Part shown: one piece after another, positions 1-6,408 of the stretch
Layout of the letters: each line of letters starts with the position of its first letter
Position numbering within the stretch: the first letter of the stretch is position 1
Assembly (NCBI GenBank): GCA_016193385.1
Contig: JACPSF010000051.1
Location: forward strand, 1 to 16,467
DNA length: 16,467 nt
Source of the DNA: Deltaproteobacteria bacterium
GTDB taxonomy: Bacteria; Desulfobacterota_B; Binatia; UBA9968
Direction of reading: 5' to 3'
Translations under genes and position numbers: made by a program
The notes under the pieces: generated by a model
Told to the model about the DNA's origin: nothing
The model's input: only the letters and a program-made list of their open reading frames with translations
The model's database searches: none

Positions 1-79
1 ACCCGGCGTGGCGGTCCTGGTGCCCCAGCGTTTCGCACAGGTGATTGATGTACCGTTCGAAGTCGGCAAGCTTCGGCAT
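1..79 (-). CDS. Transposase N-terminus, IS701-like (runs off left edge)
   Basis: Only the first 26 codons are visible. The peptide starts MPKLADFERYINHLCETLGH and continues QDRHAG. A beginning of the type 'FERY-x-x-x-L-x-x-x-LGH-x-DR-HAG' is what I recall from IS701-family (IS4-related DDE) transposases. The catalytic DDE residues would lie off the window, so the family call rests on this short N-terminus alone. The ATG at 79-77 is preceded by a strong AGGAGGTG (complement of 87-94) 7 bases upstream, so the start is well supported. The element end must lie to the right, before or around the dehydrogenase stop codon at 179. That gene is intact, so the element did not disrupt it. Whether the transposase is complete cannot be seen. 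Confidence 0.65.
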   Translation of the reverse strand, partial: MPKLADFERYINHLCETLGHQDRHAG

Positions 80-178
80 GGATATTCACCTCCTACACGA
101 ATTTCCATGCATAATACCATGATTTTATTGACACAGTAAGATTAGAGCAGTACACCGGAAATAACCAAGTCATTCGGC
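80..178. other. Probable IS end and transposase promoter region
   Basis: This is a gene-free, AT-rich 99 bases between the transposase start and the stop codon of the dehydrogenase. On the minus strand a TATTAT (complement of 111-116) could be the transposase -10 box; its -35 is poor. On the plus strand a perfect TTGACA lies at 128-133, followed after 17 bases by TACACC (151-156), pointing out of the element. The terminal inverted repeat of the element should be in here, but it cannot be delimited without the other end. Confidence 0.35.
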
Positions 179-1255
179 CTAGGGCGTCCTCTGCCAAACA
201 CTCTTTCCGCCAAAGCGGGCCTCCCATCGCGGGATGACCTCCTTATTGTAAACGTTGTCGGGAACCTCGCCGCGCAAGGCGTGGAGCACCGAGTCGGTCG
301 CCCAAAGGATGCCCGGCTTGAGCCCGCTACCGATGTTGGAAGAGACCATGTGGGGCGAAAGCAATACCTTATCGCCCAGTGTGCGCAGGGGATGTTCCAA
401 CGCGATCGGTTCCTCCTCGAATACGTCGAGCGCTGCGCCGGCGATCTGTCCTTTCTCCAGCGCTTCCACCAGCGCGACCTCATCCACGCACGGACCCCGC
501 GAGGTGTTAATAAGAATAGCGGTGGGTTTCATCAGAGCCAGTTGCTCGGCCCCGATCATGCGCCGGGTCTCTTTCGTAAGAACGACATGGAGGCTCACGA
601 CATCAGACTCCCGGAGAAGCGTCGGTAGGTCTACCCGTGTGACTCCATGCTCCGCGAATTTAGAGTCCGGGACGTAGGGATCGGTGGCCAGTATCCTCAT
701 CTTCCACGTCCGCATGAGGTCGGACACGCGGCTCCCGATCCGGCCGAGGCCGATGATACCGATGGTGATTCCCGGGTAACCATCGGCCCGGGAGCCGAAG
801 TAGGTTCCCTGAAGCTTCGGGTCCCTCCACCGCCCACCCTCCTTTAAGTACCGGTCCCGCTCGCGGATCTTCTTGAGCATGGTGAGCATCGCCGTGATCG
901 TGCCTTCCGCCACACCGCCCCAGTTCGATTCGGTCGGAGAATGAGCTACCAGAATTCCTAATTCCGTAGCCGCATCAACGTCCACATCGTCCACACCGAT
1001 CGTGTACTTGGCGACGATGCGTAACTTGTCCGAGGTTTCCATGATTTTCCGGGTAATGGGCGAACTTCGTATAGAGGTGCCCATCAAGGCATCGCACCCT
1101 TGCGCCATTCCAGCTACCTCGGACTCGTTGTCCCCCTGAGGGGTATCCCAAGACGCTTTTCCCAGGACCAGATCACACCCCTCTTCCTCGAGCTTCTTGT
1201 GCGTCTCTCCCGTCGGATCCGCCGGCGCAAAAATAAAAACTTTGGCTGCTGCCAT
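179..1255 (-). CDS. D-2-hydroxyacid dehydrogenase (NAD-binding), 358 aa
   Basis: This is a D-isomer-specific 2-hydroxyacid dehydrogenase, the phosphoglycerate/glycerate dehydrogenase superfamily that interconverts 2-keto acids and D-2-hydroxy acids with NAD(P)H in the cytosol. The Rossmann motif GLGRIG is at residues 169-174, and an acidic residue in TDPYV near 202 suggests NAD preference. The catalytic set is visible: Arg253 in TSRGP, Glu282 in DVFEEEP, His302 in SPHMVSSN. The sequence after the histidine (MVSSN) differs from the more usual GG-x-T pattern, so the substrate cannot be named. Two ATGs compete for the start. GGAGG lies 7 bases before the second (1255) and only 1-2 bases before the first (1261), so I chose 1255. 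The open frame continues to 1363, but that part has no family resemblance. It is not adjacent to serine biosynthesis genes, so serA is not claimed. Confidence 0.9.
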   Translation of the reverse strand: MAAAKVFIFAPADPTGETHKKLEEEGCDLVLGKASWDTPQGDNESEVAGMAQGCDALMGTSIRSSPITRKIMETSDKLRIVAKYTIGVDDVDVDAATELGILVAHSPTESNWGGVAEGTITAMLTMLKKIRERDRYLKEGGRWRDPKLQGTYFGSRADGYPGITIGIIGLGRIGSRVSDLMRTWKMRILATDPYVPDSKFAEHGVTRVDLPTLLRESDVVSLHVVLTKETRRMIGAEQLALMKPTAILINTSRGPCVDEVALVEALEKGQIAGAALDVFEEEPIALEHPLRTLGDKVLLSPHMVSSNIGSGLKPGILWATDSVLHALRGEVPDNVYNKEVIPRWEARFGGKSVWQRTP

Positions 1256-1396
1256 TTTCATTCCTCCTTCTAAGAGAACACTCTCCCTTTTTGGGTTACA
1301 CTCGATCTTGGACAATTCAAAGACGCTTTCCTCTCCGATCGCATTACGGGTCGAAAAGCGCACCGAGAACTAGCGGTCACCGCGACGAACGGAGAG

Positions 1397-1425
1397 AAAC
1401 TACACCGGCCATCCGAGGACGTCAA
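1397..1425 (-). promoter_or_regulatory. Putative sigma-70 promoter of the dehydrogenase
   Basis: On the minus strand TTGACG (complement of 1420-1425) is followed after exactly 17 bases by TAGTTT (complement of 1397-1402). The -35 matches 5 of 6 positions and the -10 only 3 of 6. It would give a leader of about 135 bases before the start at 1255. An inverted repeat CGGTGGG (1467-1473) / CCCACCG (1491-1497) lies between this site and the tRNA gene. Confidence 0.35.
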
Positions 1426-1510
1426 GAGCTCATTGCCTGAAAAGTCGTGACCTGATCGTGAATCTCGGTGGGGAAGACGGGGAAGTTAACCCACCGGGGA
1501 AAAACCAGTG

Positions 1511-1583
<73 letters not shown>

Positions 1584-1593
1584 AGAAGTTCGA

Positions 1594-1622
1594 AATATTG
1601 CTTAAAACAACCGGAGAGTCAA
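1594..1622 (-). promoter_or_regulatory. Putative promoter of tRNA-Phe
   Basis: On the minus strand TTGACT (complement of 1617-1622, 5 of 6) and AATATT (complement of 1594-1599, 4 of 6) are 17 bases apart. Transcription would start a few bases before the tRNA 5' end at 1583. It sits in the 46-base gap after the gshB stop codon, so the tRNA can be transcribed independently of gshB. Confidence 0.45.
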
Positions 1623-1629
1623 GACGGTT

Positions 1630-2592
1630 TCAGGGCGAGCGGCGTTCGGATGCTTTCTTCTCTATAAAATCCAGGATCTGGCTTTCGAGTTGGACGCCGT
1701 TGAGCGCGTTGATCTCTTGAACACACGTCGGGCTCGTCACGTTGACTTCCGTCAGAAAGCCTCCGATGACATCCAGGCCGACGAAGTAAAGCCCCAGATT
1801 CCTGAAGGGTTCCGCAACCACGCGGCAAATCTCCCGATCCCTCGCTGTGATTTCCGCTGCGGCCGATTGTCCGCCGGCATGAATATTAGCTCGGTGATCG
1901 TTCTCCCGCGGGACCCGCATGAGCGCGCCGATGGGTTCGCCGTCCAAAACCAAGACGCGCTTATCGCCCTGACGCACTTCCGGAAGGTAGCGCTGCCCCA
2001 TCACAGGGACCCGTCCGTCAGCCGTGACCAGCTCCAAAATCGCGTTGATGTTCCGATCCTTAACAGCGAGATAGAAAACGCCGTGACCGCCACAACCGTC
2101 TAGAGGCTTGACGATCATTTCGCCTCCCTGCTCCCCCATGAACTCCTTGAGCCGGTTCATGTTACTGCTCACGATCGAAGGCGGGATGATTCCCGGAAAG
2201 TTTAGCGCGTAGAGCTTCTCCGTGGCCTCCCTTAATCCGTGGGGGTTGTTGACGACCACACATCGCCGCGGATCCACCAAGCTCAGCAGGTGGGTGGTAA
2301 AAAAGAATTGGAGATCGAAGGGAGGGTCTTTTCGCATCAGGACCACGTCAAACCAAGAAAGAGGTCTGGTCTCGGACGGTTCTAAGTGAAAGTGCGGTTT
2401 GCCCCGGACCACACGAACAGGCCGGGAGGTCCCGTGGGGTACGGAGCCGCGTATAAAAAGGTCTCCAAGCTCCGAATAATAAATTTCATGCCCTCTCCGC
2501 TGGCATTCAAGCATCAGGACAAACGTGGTATCCTTGTTGATGTCGATCTTCTCGATGGGGTCCATAATGACCCCTACTTTCAGGACTGCCAT
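1630..2592 (-). CDS. gshB: Glutathione synthase (gshB), 320 aa
   Basis: Catalyses the ATP-dependent ligation of gamma-glutamylcysteine and glycine to glutathione in the cytosol. The protein has the family N-terminus (VGVIMDPIEKIDINKDTT, residues 6-23), RKDPPFD at 87-93, NNPHGLREATEKL near 115, the ATP-grasp glycine-rich loop VKPLDGCGGHGVF at 161-173, and the magnesium/ATP end motif TEVNVTSPT at 291-299. Its length fits the family (about 315 aa in E. coli). The start at 2592 is preceded by AGGGGA. It begins 9 bases after the stop of the RDD gene, so the two probably share a transcript. gshA is not in the window. A glutathione S-transferase-like gene about 10.7 kb away (13263) is consistent with a glutathione-using cell. 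Confidence 0.96.
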   Translation of the reverse strand: MAVLKVGVIMDPIEKIDINKDTTFVLMLECQRRGHEIYYSELGDLFIRGSVPHGTSRPVRVVRGKPHFHLEPSETRPLSWFDVVLMRKDPPFDLQFFFTTHLLSLVDPRRCVVVNNPHGLREATEKLYALNFPGIIPPSIVSSNMNRLKEFMGEQGGEMIVKPLDGCGGHGVFYLAVKDRNINAILELVTADGRVPVMGQRYLPEVRQGDKRVLVLDGEPIGALMRVPRENDHRANIHAGGQSAAAEITARDREICRVVAEPFRNLGLYFVGLDVIGGFLTEVNVTSPTCVQEINALNGVQLESQILDFIEKKASERRSP

Positions 2593-2601
2593 TAGATTCC
2601 C

Positions 2602-3264
2602 CTAAACGTTAGTCGACACTCTGGTCCATTCGCGCACAACCCAAGTGCGCGCCAAGAGATCGTGCCACCCCCGTTTCTCCCGCTGCCAGATTATCCAGAA
2701 AAACCCCAGCGCAGAAAAACCGGAGACGAGGCTGGCAAGCCAGCGGATCAGGGCTTGGCCATAGGAGATGGGCTGATCCTGGGCGCCGACAACTCTGAGA
2801 CCTAACAGCCACTTGCCGATGGTTTTTCCCTCCATCCCGTGGAGCAGGACAAAATAGGCGGTCACGAGAAAAATCCAGGCAACGAAAAGCAGCCGCAAAA
2901 AAAATCCCAGATTGCCCCCGGAAAGCTGGCGCTGATGAGCCGCCAAACCAACGTTGAAGCTGACATAGGCAAAATAAAATAGCATGAGGGAGAGAACGGC
3001 TAAAATCCAAATGTCCACGATTAGAGCAGCCGCTCGCCTGAAAAAACCGCCCCATCGCGCTTGGTCGGTGCGCTGCTCCTCTCGTTTGAGACGCTGGTAA
3101 AGCCGGTCGAATTCGTCGTCGAGAAAAAGCTCAACCGCCAGCGGGCTCTGTGTTTCCTCGGTCGAGACAAGCGAAGGACTGCGCCCTGCCTCCCATTCCG
3201 TGCCGCAGCGCTTGCACTGTTTGAGATGGTCAAACGTGATATAGCCGCATTTAGGACATCGCAT
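2602..3264 (-). CDS. Zinc-ribbon RDD-family membrane protein, 220 aa
   Basis: Residues 3-20 hold four cysteines as CPKC and CKRC, 10 residues apart, a typical zinc ribbon. A charged linker follows (about 25-75), then an RDD domain. That domain has Arg76-Arg77 and Asp84 at the start of helix 1 (about 79-103), helix 2 (about 121-141), then GKTIGKWLLGLRVV at 147-159, a third hydrophobic segment (about 172-193), and GWHDLLA with Asp202. RDD proteins are poorly understood; some members have been linked to ion exchange, but that cannot be inferred here. The gene starts 63 bases after the rsmE stop and ends 9 bases before gshB. The Shine-Dalgarno site before the ATG is weak (GCAAGA). The zinc ribbon is probably cytoplasmic. 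Confidence 0.85.
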   Translation of the reverse strand: MRCPKCGYITFDHLKQCKRCGTEWEAGRSPSLVSTEETQSPLAVELFLDDEFDRLYQRLKREEQRTDQARWGGFFRRAAALIVDIWILAVLSLMLFYFAYVSFNVGLAAHQRQLSGGNLGFFLRLLFVAWIFLVTAYFVLLHGMEGKTIGKWLLGLRVVGAQDQPISYGQALIRWLASLVSGFSALGFFWIIWQREKRGWHDLLARTWVVREWTRVSTNV

Positions 3265-3327
3265 AGGTCTTGCCGCGTTAGACGAAGGCTATGCTAAAAG
3301 AACCGCGCAGAAGAGGCAAGGGCAGCC

Positions 3328-4068
3328 CTACCCCAGATCGCCCCAAAGGAATTGAACTAGGGACAAAGCTGCGAGCGCTGCGGTCTCCGTTCGTAGTATC
3401 CTTTTCCCCAAGCGGATAGACCTAAAACCATGCTCCTTAGCCTTCGCTGCTTCTTCCGAGCTGAACCCACCCTCAGGGCCGATGGCGAGGAGAACGGACT
3501 TCAACTCAGGCGTCTCTCCACGGATCTCAGCCAGACCGCACACGGACTCCTTTTCCCAAAGGAGGAGCTTTAAGTCACAGTGCCAAGCCCCACACGCGAG
3601 AGCTTCAAAGTCACTGAATTCAAGAATTTCGGGAATTCGCGTGCGACCGGATTGCTTAGCGGCATTGAGAGCAATCCTTTCCCAACGGGCTTGGCGTCTC
3701 CCCATCCTCTCTGTATCCGGGCGCGGCACGGTACGAGATGAAAAGAAGGGGATAATAGTCCCCACACCAAGCTCCGTCGCCTTCTCTACAATTAAGTCAA
3801 TCTTATCGCCCTTACCGAGGGATTGCGCCAACGTGATGTCGAGGAACGATTCCCGTCCCGGTTGATACGACTTTAAAATTTCTATCAACCCGTGGTCAGG
3901 ACCAAGAGATGCAATGACCCCTTCGTGTTCCCAGCCCTGATCGTCAAAGAGCGTAACCCGGTCACCGGGCCGCAAGCGAAGGACCCTTCTCAGGTGTTCA
4001 AGCTCTTGCCCGGAGATGATTGCCTTTCGTTCGCAGAGGTTTTCTTTGGGCAAGAAAAATCGCCGCAC
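3328..4068 (-). CDS. rsmE: 16S rRNA m3U1498 methyltransferase (rsmE)
   Basis: A SPOUT-class enzyme that N3-methylates U1498 in the decoding region of 16S rRNA using SAM. It has the N-terminal PUA-like part (SGQELEHLRRVLRLRPGD), the mid-region KATELGVGTIIPFFSSRT, and the C-terminal trefoil-knot motifs LLAIGPEGGFSSEE and LGKRILRTETAALAAL. Two GTG starts are possible. GTG at 4104 (AGGAG 9 bases upstream) overlaps prmA by 34 bases. GTG at 4068 gives MRRFFLPKENL, which matches how the family usually begins, and lies 2 bases after the prmA stop with GAGG 6 bases upstream. I prefer 4068, which implies translational coupling to prmA. The stop at 3328 is unaffected. prmA-rsmE is a common bacterial pair in ribosome modification. 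Confidence 0.95.
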   Translation of the reverse strand: MRRFFLPKENLCERKAIISGQELEHLRRVLRLRPGDRVTLFDDQGWEHEGVIASLGPDHGLIEILKSYQPGRESFLDITLAQSLGKGDKIDLIVEKATELGVGTIIPFFSSRTVPRPDTERMGRRQARWERIALNAAKQSGRTRIPEILEFSDFEALACGAWHCDLKLLLWEKESVCGLAEIRGETPELKSVLLAIGPEGGFSSEEAAKAKEHGFRSIRLGKRILRTETAALAALSLVQFLWGDLG

Positions 4069-4070
4069 CC

Positions 4071-4943
4071 TCAGCCTCTTTTTCTCAAGAGCAGCGTTGT
4101 CCACTCTCTGTGACTCCTTTGGCCCACGAGATCGAAGGATCCGGGGGTGAAGCGGCCCAGCACCTCCTTGGCCATAGGCTGCAAAATTCCTGAAAGGATG
4201 AGGTATCCTTGACTGGAGGCCTTTTTCCTGAGCGCCCTAGCCAAGCCGATGATGGTCTCGGCGGTGAGATTGGCGACAACGACCGTAAACGAACCGTTGA
4301 CGCGCCCCAGGGCAACGTGAGTGAGCTTCACCTTCTGTTGCGCGCGGTTAAGCCGGATGTTGGCCTGGGCGGCTCTCAGAGCGATCGGATCGTTATCCAA
4401 GGCGAGCACCTTGCTCGCCCCCATCTTCGCCACCGCAATGGCGAGGATCCCTGACCCAGTCCCGACATCGAGGACCGTGAACTTTTCCGAGTTCAGCGAA
4501 GCGACGACTTCCTCCAAGAATTCCAAACAGGTGCGGGTTGTCGGATGCGTCCCCGTTCCAAAGGCCATCCCCGGCTCTATCGTGATCACCTGGCGTTGCG
4601 GCAGCTCGGGAGGCACGATCCAGGGTGGGCCAACCCAGAGACTCTTGCCCACCTTCTGCGGTTGAAAGAATCGACGCCAGGAATTTTGCCAATTCTTTTC
4701 CTGCAAAAGCGTCCAGCGCAATCCCTCCTCTCCCACTCCGGGGTAGATCCCTTTCATCGCGCGCAGAAAGCGCTGGATGTCCCGCTTCAAGTACGCCGTC
4801 CGGACCGGCCGGGCAAAAAAGGCCTGAACCTCATTCTTTTTGATCACGACGCCCGGAGATCCGCGCTCGATCAGAAAATTGGAGATTGCGTCCAGCGCCG
4901 CGGAAGGCGCTTTAAGCGTAAGCTGCAACCATGAGGTGGTCAC
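4071..4943 (-). CDS. prmA: Ribosomal protein L11 methyltransferase (prmA)
   Basis: A class I SAM-dependent methyltransferase that trimethylates lysines and the N-terminus of ribosomal protein L11. The diagnostic stretch PGMAFGTGTHPTTRTCLEFLE is followed by SAM motif I VLDVGTGSGILAIAVAKMGA, an acidic residue in LALDNDPIA, and VVANLTAETI in place of the NPP(F/Y) motif, as is usual for PrmA. The N-terminal L11-recognition part is present. The open frame reaches back to a TTG at 4979. The GTG at 4943 gives MTTSWLQLTL, which fits the family start and its usual length (about 290 aa), but no strong Shine-Dalgarno site supports either codon. It is the first gene of the prmA-rsmE pair and is divergent from the DUF1015 gene. 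Confidence 0.95.
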   Translation of the reverse strand: MTTSWLQLTLKAPSAALDAISNFLIERGSPGVVIKKNEVQAFFARPVRTAYLKRDIQRFLRAMKGIYPGVGEEGLRWTLLQEKNWQNSWRRFFQPQKVGKSLWVGPPWIVPPELPQRQVITIEPGMAFGTGTHPTTRTCLEFLEEVVASLNSEKFTVLDVGTGSGILAIAVAKMGASKVLALDNDPIALRAAQANIRLNRAQQKVKLTHVALGRVNGSFTVVVANLTAETIIGLARALRKKASSQGYLILSGILQPMAKEVLGRFTPGSFDLVGQRSHREWTTLLLRKRG

Positions 4944-4998
4944 GCTTTCATTTATGCCAGAGTGCCGGCACAGGTTCAATTGCTCGCACCATTCGTCC

Positions 4999-5028
4999 TT
5001 GACCTGGGAGCCTCCCTGAGCTAAGAAT
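4999..5028 (+). promoter_or_regulatory. Putative promoter of the DUF1015 gene
   Basis: TTGACC (4999-5004, 5 of 6) and AAGAAT (5023-5028, 4 of 6) are 18 bases apart in the divergent gap between prmA and the DUF1015 gene. The start would fall near 5035, about 20 bases before the ATG at 5057. The gap also holds a 10-base palindrome GTGCCGGCAC at 4962-4971. Confidence 0.35.
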
Positions 5029-5056
5029 CCTTTGAACCTAAGACCCCGATCACCTC

Positions 5057-6373
5057 ATGACACGCATCGCCCCCTTCCGCGGGATTCTCTACAATCCCAA
5101 GAAAGTCCGCGACCTTTCCAAAGTGATCGCGCCGCCTTACGATGTGATCACGCCTGAAGAGCACGCGAGGCTTCAGCGCCGATCCCCCTACAACATCGTG
5201 CACCTCGACTTGAACCATGAGGCGGACTCTTACCAGGGCATGGCCCGCCTTTTTGCGGAATGGCAGGCGGAGAAGATTTTGCTGCGCGATGAAAGCCCGG
5301 CCATCTATTTCCTCAACCACCGCTTCCGCTCTAACGGAGAGGCGGAACAAGAGCGGCTGGGGTTTATCGCTCTAACTCAAATCGAAGATTTCTCTACGGG
5401 GACGATCCGGCCCCACGAACGAACGCTGGCGGGGCCTAAGGAGGACCGCTTTCAACTCATGCTGGCATGCCAAGCGAACCTGAGCCCGATCTTCGCGCTT
5501 TATTCCCAGCCCAAGAGGTTGATCAACCGCATGCTGTGGGAACGGGTGCAGGGAGTTGCCCCCCTAATGGAGGTGCATGAGGACCGCGGAGGAACGTGCC
5601 TCTTGTGGCGCATTACCGATCTCGACCTGATCCATCTGGTGCAGCACGAGATGGATGGCCAGCCGCTCCTTATCGCGGACGGCCACCACCGCTATGAAGC
5701 GGCGCTTCACTACCGCGATCATCTGCGTGCACAAAGGGGAAACTGTACCGGGCGGGAGGCCTTCCATTACGTGATGGCCTATTTCGCCAACATGAAGGAC
5801 GAAGGCGTGGTCATCCTGCCCACGCACCGGCTGGTTCGCGCCTTCGAGCCGATTCCGTTTCAGGAACTCGAAGAGACTTTGCAGCGCTATTTCTATCTGG
5901 AGCCGTACCCCAAGACCCCTGAGGGGAGACGCTGGTTTCTGCGTGCTCTGAAGGGCGGGGGAAAGAGACGGCGGCTCATTGGGGTCTCCTTCAAACGGGA
6001 CCCGCGCTATCTGATCCTGCGTCTCAAAAATAAGCGGATCATGCAGCGTCTCTCGAAGGATCTCAGCGCGCCTCTACGCGAGCTGGACGTAACGATTCTT
6101 CACTTGCTTATCTTGGAGCACATCCTGAAGCTTTCCGCCGAGGATCAACTCAGGGAAGAAGTTCTAAGCTACTCGCAGGATACGGAAAAGGTCCTTCAAG
6201 CCGTCGAGAAGGAAGAACAGCAGGCCGCCTTCGTCCTGAACCCGCCCGACCCGGAAGAGATCCTTACGATCGCCGTCGGAGGAGAGCGGATGCCCCAGAA
6301 ATCAACCTATTTTTTCCCCAAACTGATCACCGGCCTGGTGATCAATAAGATCGACCCGGACGAGGAGGTCTAA
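5057..6373 (+). CDS. DUF1015 family protein, 438 aa
   Basis: The protein matches the conserved uncharacterised DUF1015 (COG4198) family over its full length. It has VIAPPYDVI at 23-31, RPHERTLAGPKEDR around 118-131, the hallmark ADGHHRYEAAL at 207-217, and the C-terminal MPQKSTYFFPKL at 412-423. The DGHHRYE motif and the QKST-x-FFPK motif are the likely active-site segments. No reaction is firmly established as far as I know, and I do not assign one. No signal peptide or membrane segment is seen, so it is probably cytosolic. The ATG at 5057 has no clear Shine-Dalgarno sequence, although the family N-terminus (R-x-APFRG) starts exactly there. The stop (taa, immediately followed by the overlapping frames tga and tag) converges on the coiled-coil gene 35 bases away, with no obvious terminator between. 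Confidence 0.9.
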   Translation: MTRIAPFRGILYNPKKVRDLSKVIAPPYDVITPEEHARLQRRSPYNIVHLDLNHEADSYQGMARLFAEWQAEKILLRDESPAIYFLNHRFRSNGEAEQERLGFIALTQIEDFSTGTIRPHERTLAGPKEDRFQLMLACQANLSPIFALYSQPKRLINRMLWERVQGVAPLMEVHEDRGGTCLLWRITDLDLIHLVQHEMDGQPLLIADGHHRYEAALHYRDHLRAQRGNCTGREAFHYVMAYFANMKDEGVVILPTHRLVRAFEPIPFQELEETLQRYFYLEPYPKTPEGRRWFLRALKGGGKRRRLIGVSFKRDPRYLILRLKNKRIMQRLSKDLSAPLRELDVTILHLLILEHILKLSAEDQLREEVLSYSQDTEKVLQAVEKEEQQAAFVLNPPDPEEILTIAVGGERMPQKSTYFFPKLITGLVINKIDPDEEV

Positions 6374-6408
6374 TGATAGAGGCGTCCCTTTTCCGCGCGC
6401 AGGCTCTC

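Noticed and set aside
1256..1363. N-terminal extension of the D-2-hydroxyacid dehydrogenase to a GTG at 1363.
   Set aside because: The extra 36 residues are not family-like, and a good ribosome site places the start at 1255.
6374..6408. Terminator between the convergent DUF1015 and coiled-coil genes.
   Set aside because: The 35-base gap has no stem of useful length followed by a T run.
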